Below, one piece after another: positions 61,931 to 64,000 of a stretch of 64,000 nt of DNA; the first letter of the stretch is position 1, and every line of letters begins with the position of its first letter. The stretch comes from Laguncularia racemosa (Eukaryota; Streptophyta; Magnoliopsida; Myrtales; Combretaceae), in NCBI GenBank assembly GCA_037954665.1, contig JBBMOL010000134.1, positions 248,001 to 312,000 of the forward strand. Direction: 5' to 3'. A program made the position numbers and the translations under genes. The notes under the pieces are model-generated. The model made no database searches. It was not told the origin of the DNA and saw only the letters and a program-made list of their open reading frames with translations.

Positions 61931-63056
61931 GATATCAATTCTGTAGCAGTCATTTTCATTTTGATAAATCAAATTGCTGCTAGTACTTTGAGATTGCTCT
62001 TCTTCTTCAGCAACTTTAGTAGCTAATTCCAATATTTTTCTTTTATATGTGATTAGTTCTAATGTTCCTACCAAATCAGCTTGGATTTTGCTCTTGTTTT
62101 AGAGGAATTTAGAGTTTTGAATATTACTTTTCTTTATTTGATCAAAATAGGTTTGAATAGTTTGTAGCATCTGCTAATTTAGTATTGAGCTTGTTCCACC
62201 ATTTAACTCTATATACTCTTTTGATATTGAGCAAATCAAATTCATTATTTTCTAGGACATATGACCAAGTCATTATCCATCCTAGATTAAATATTAAACA
62301 AAATAATAAGTCTTTCATATATGTTAGAACATCCTTTTTATCTTTGAACATTTGTAGTTCTTAATGGACGTCTATAGGATATATTTTTTCATTTGGACCA
62401 AAATAGGAGAACTATTGAACAAACCATACTGAAAATTGTTGTTGCGTTGTTTTAAATTGAACAAACCAATAATGGGAATAGTTTTGATAATAAAAAACAT
62501 TTTCCTATGTTGTAGTGTAATCATAATAATCAAAGATAGTTGGAGTAAAGGGTTGAGTAAAATTCTTTGGGGTGAATGGATGTTGTCTCCATTCTTTTTG
62601 AGAAAATACTCGTAAATTCTTAATTTTTGAATAAGTGACCTCTTGTTAAGCATTTTGCAAATGAGTGATTTTTATATCGTCAATTTCTACAAATATATAC
62701 TCATAGAAAGTTTGTGTTTTCTTAAGATGTGTAGGTATAAAATGAAAATCTCTTGGGAAAATTTTTTGAACAATGTGTAGTAGGTCTGTTTTTGTGAATT
62801 TTTTTAATATTTTAGATTCTACAGTAAATAATACCTTTGCAGGAATTTTCATCAAATATTCTTTTATTTGAACTTGTGCTTTGAATACTATTTCTTGAGA
62901 AGGTATGATTGGCTTTTTTAGCCAAGCTTACCTGGAGCTTGAGACAACATCAGCATACATAGTTGGTGCAGAAGGTCTTTGCTTTTAAGGTGGAGTTATT
63001 GGAATAATTCTCATGGCATAATCAACCTTAGACTTTGGTTTTGAAGGACTGGTCAT
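61931..63056 (-). pseudogene. Caulimovirid copy C: downstream ORF of unknown function, broken
   Basis: It begins with the ATG at 63056 (minus) and matches the copy B frame through FPRDFHFIP, FYEYIFVEIDDI and the later KDVLTYMKDLLF region. Open pieces are 62646-62855, 62372-62653 and 62142-62351. Stops and frame changes separate them. Confidence 0.6.
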
Positions 63057-63512
63057 GATTTCCTTGAAGAAATTCTCTAAATAAAAAATCAAGTAGTGAA
63101 TTTGAATCTCCTTTGATAAATTCAATTTCCAAATAAAAAAACAGCTAAAATAACTTGTCATCTGACAAAGATCTATTTTGAAATAAGGTTTTTTACATCT
63201 TTAAGTAAAATTTCTTTTGCTAATTTGCAATCAACTCTTAATAAAAAAAATTATTATATAAATCATCTTGAAATTTTGAAACACATAGTGCTATGGCTAA
63301 TATTTCCTTTTTAATAGTAAAGTAATTTTCCTGAATACCTTGCTAAATACCTAAATAATATATGACAATTTGCTCTTTGCTATCAACCAATTGTTTTAGA
63401 ATTGCCTTATACCCTTCATTTGAAGCATTAGTTTCTATTATTATTTTAGCATTATGGTCTAATATGCCTAGACAAGGTAAAGATTTAATTTCTTGAACCA
63501 TTTTTATCATTT
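63057..63512 (-). pseudogene. Caulimovirid copy C: RNase H, broken but without the LTR insertion
   Basis: The RNase H region is continuous across the point where copy B carries the solo LTR; the empty target GTATT (minus strand) is at 63334-63338. Several stops are present. Confidence 0.7.
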
Positions 63513-64000
63513 CTAAGGACTAATCCAGAGAGTTTTTCCGAGATTTGGAATAAAATTTGAGACATAGTTAAGGCATCCTAAAAATCTTTGGAGTTGTTTT
63601 TTGTCTTTAATTTGATTAGGAAACATTTCTCCAAATTCTATTAATCTATCTATTGGTTTAATAGTTTCGTAAACATTTTCATGTCCTAGAAACCTAATCT
63701 TAGCTTGGAACAACTTCATTTTTTTAGATGAAACAACTAATCCATTTTTTTTTATTATTTTAAAGAAAATTTCTAAATGTTTAAAGTGTTGATTAATTTC
63801 TTTTGAAAATATTAATACATCATCTATGTAAATAATAAAAAAACCAGTGTATGGAGCAAATATGTCATTCATAATGTTTTGAAATTCTGATGGAGCATTT
63901 TTTAGTCCAAAAGGCATTACATTTCATTCATAATGCCCAAAAGGAACATTAAAGGTTGTCCTGTATTTATCATATTCTTCTATCTAGATATGCCAAAACC
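63513..64000 (-). pseudogene. Caulimovirid copy C: reverse transcriptase C-terminal half, cut by window end
   Basis: A 134-codon open stretch (63513-63917) carries MPFGLKNAPSEFQNIMNDIF and the catalytic YIDDVLIFS (63804-63830), then RFLGH and QLQRFLGCLNYVSNFIP. It is the best-preserved RT segment in the window. The 5' part of RT, protease and coat would lie beyond the window end. Confidence 0.85.

Noticed and set aside
61664..61946. Phe/Val-rich plus-strand frames
   Set aside because: They are antisense to the noncoding leader/promoter region of viral copy C.
1..64000. CRISPR arrays, bacterial operons, or rRNA genes
   Set aside because: The DNA is plant nuclear in character; no regularly spaced short repeats or rRNA-like sequence were seen.

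Overview
The window looks like AT-rich nuclear DNA of a flowering plant, probably a eudicot. It has intron-bearing transporter genes, large decayed LTR retrotransposons and an integrated plant pararetrovirus. Nothing bacterial or organellar was seen. Apart from two transporter genes and one gene relic, almost everything recognisable is mobile or viral in origin.

Layout. (1) At 258-2893 (minus) there is an intact four-exon NRT1/PTR (NPF) transporter gene, and at 29318-31423 (minus) a second, paralogous one. They share exon phases and residual promoter similarity, so they are a tandem duplicate pair now about 26 kb apart. (2) At 7496-21161 (plus) a 13.7-kb Ty3/gypsy element of the Tat/Ogre type lies between them. 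It has two LTRs, a 5-bp target duplication (ATATT), an extra ORF before gag, gag, protease, RT-RNase H, a second archaeal-type RNase H, integrase and a tandem-repeat 3' UTR. It is old and full of stops. (3) From 21167 to 29317 there is AT-rich spacer with a long G/T-rich stretch (25180-25950), possibly inside a decayed LTR. (4) From 31424 to 47930 I see no gene, but there is a MITE-like element (40193-40488), an 820-bp foldback (41898-42717) and several small repeats. (5) At 47933-48470 (minus) there is an mTERF pseudogene. (6) From 49915 to the window end there is a cluster of endogenous caulimovirid sequences. Copy A (truncated, plus) is followed by copy B (plus, leader through the last ORF). 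Copy C (minus) meets B tail-to-tail across an 85-bp spacer and runs off the window end. Copy B is interrupted in RNase H by a 2005-bp solo LTR (57164-59168) of a retroelement related to the one in (2), flanked by GTACT on both sides. Copy C preserves the uninterrupted site.

The two NPF genes are the only ones that look functional; their substrate cannot be told from sequence. The signals most worth a second look are two. First, all three LTRs of the Ogre-like family carry a tRNA-like Pol III promoter module (A box, B box, small hairpin, T-run). Second, the B/C viral arms form a large inverted repeat in which two viral TATA boxes point at each other, an arrangement that could feed small-RNA silencing. 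Coordinates of exons, LTR ends and motifs were read by eye. No alignment or search could be run.
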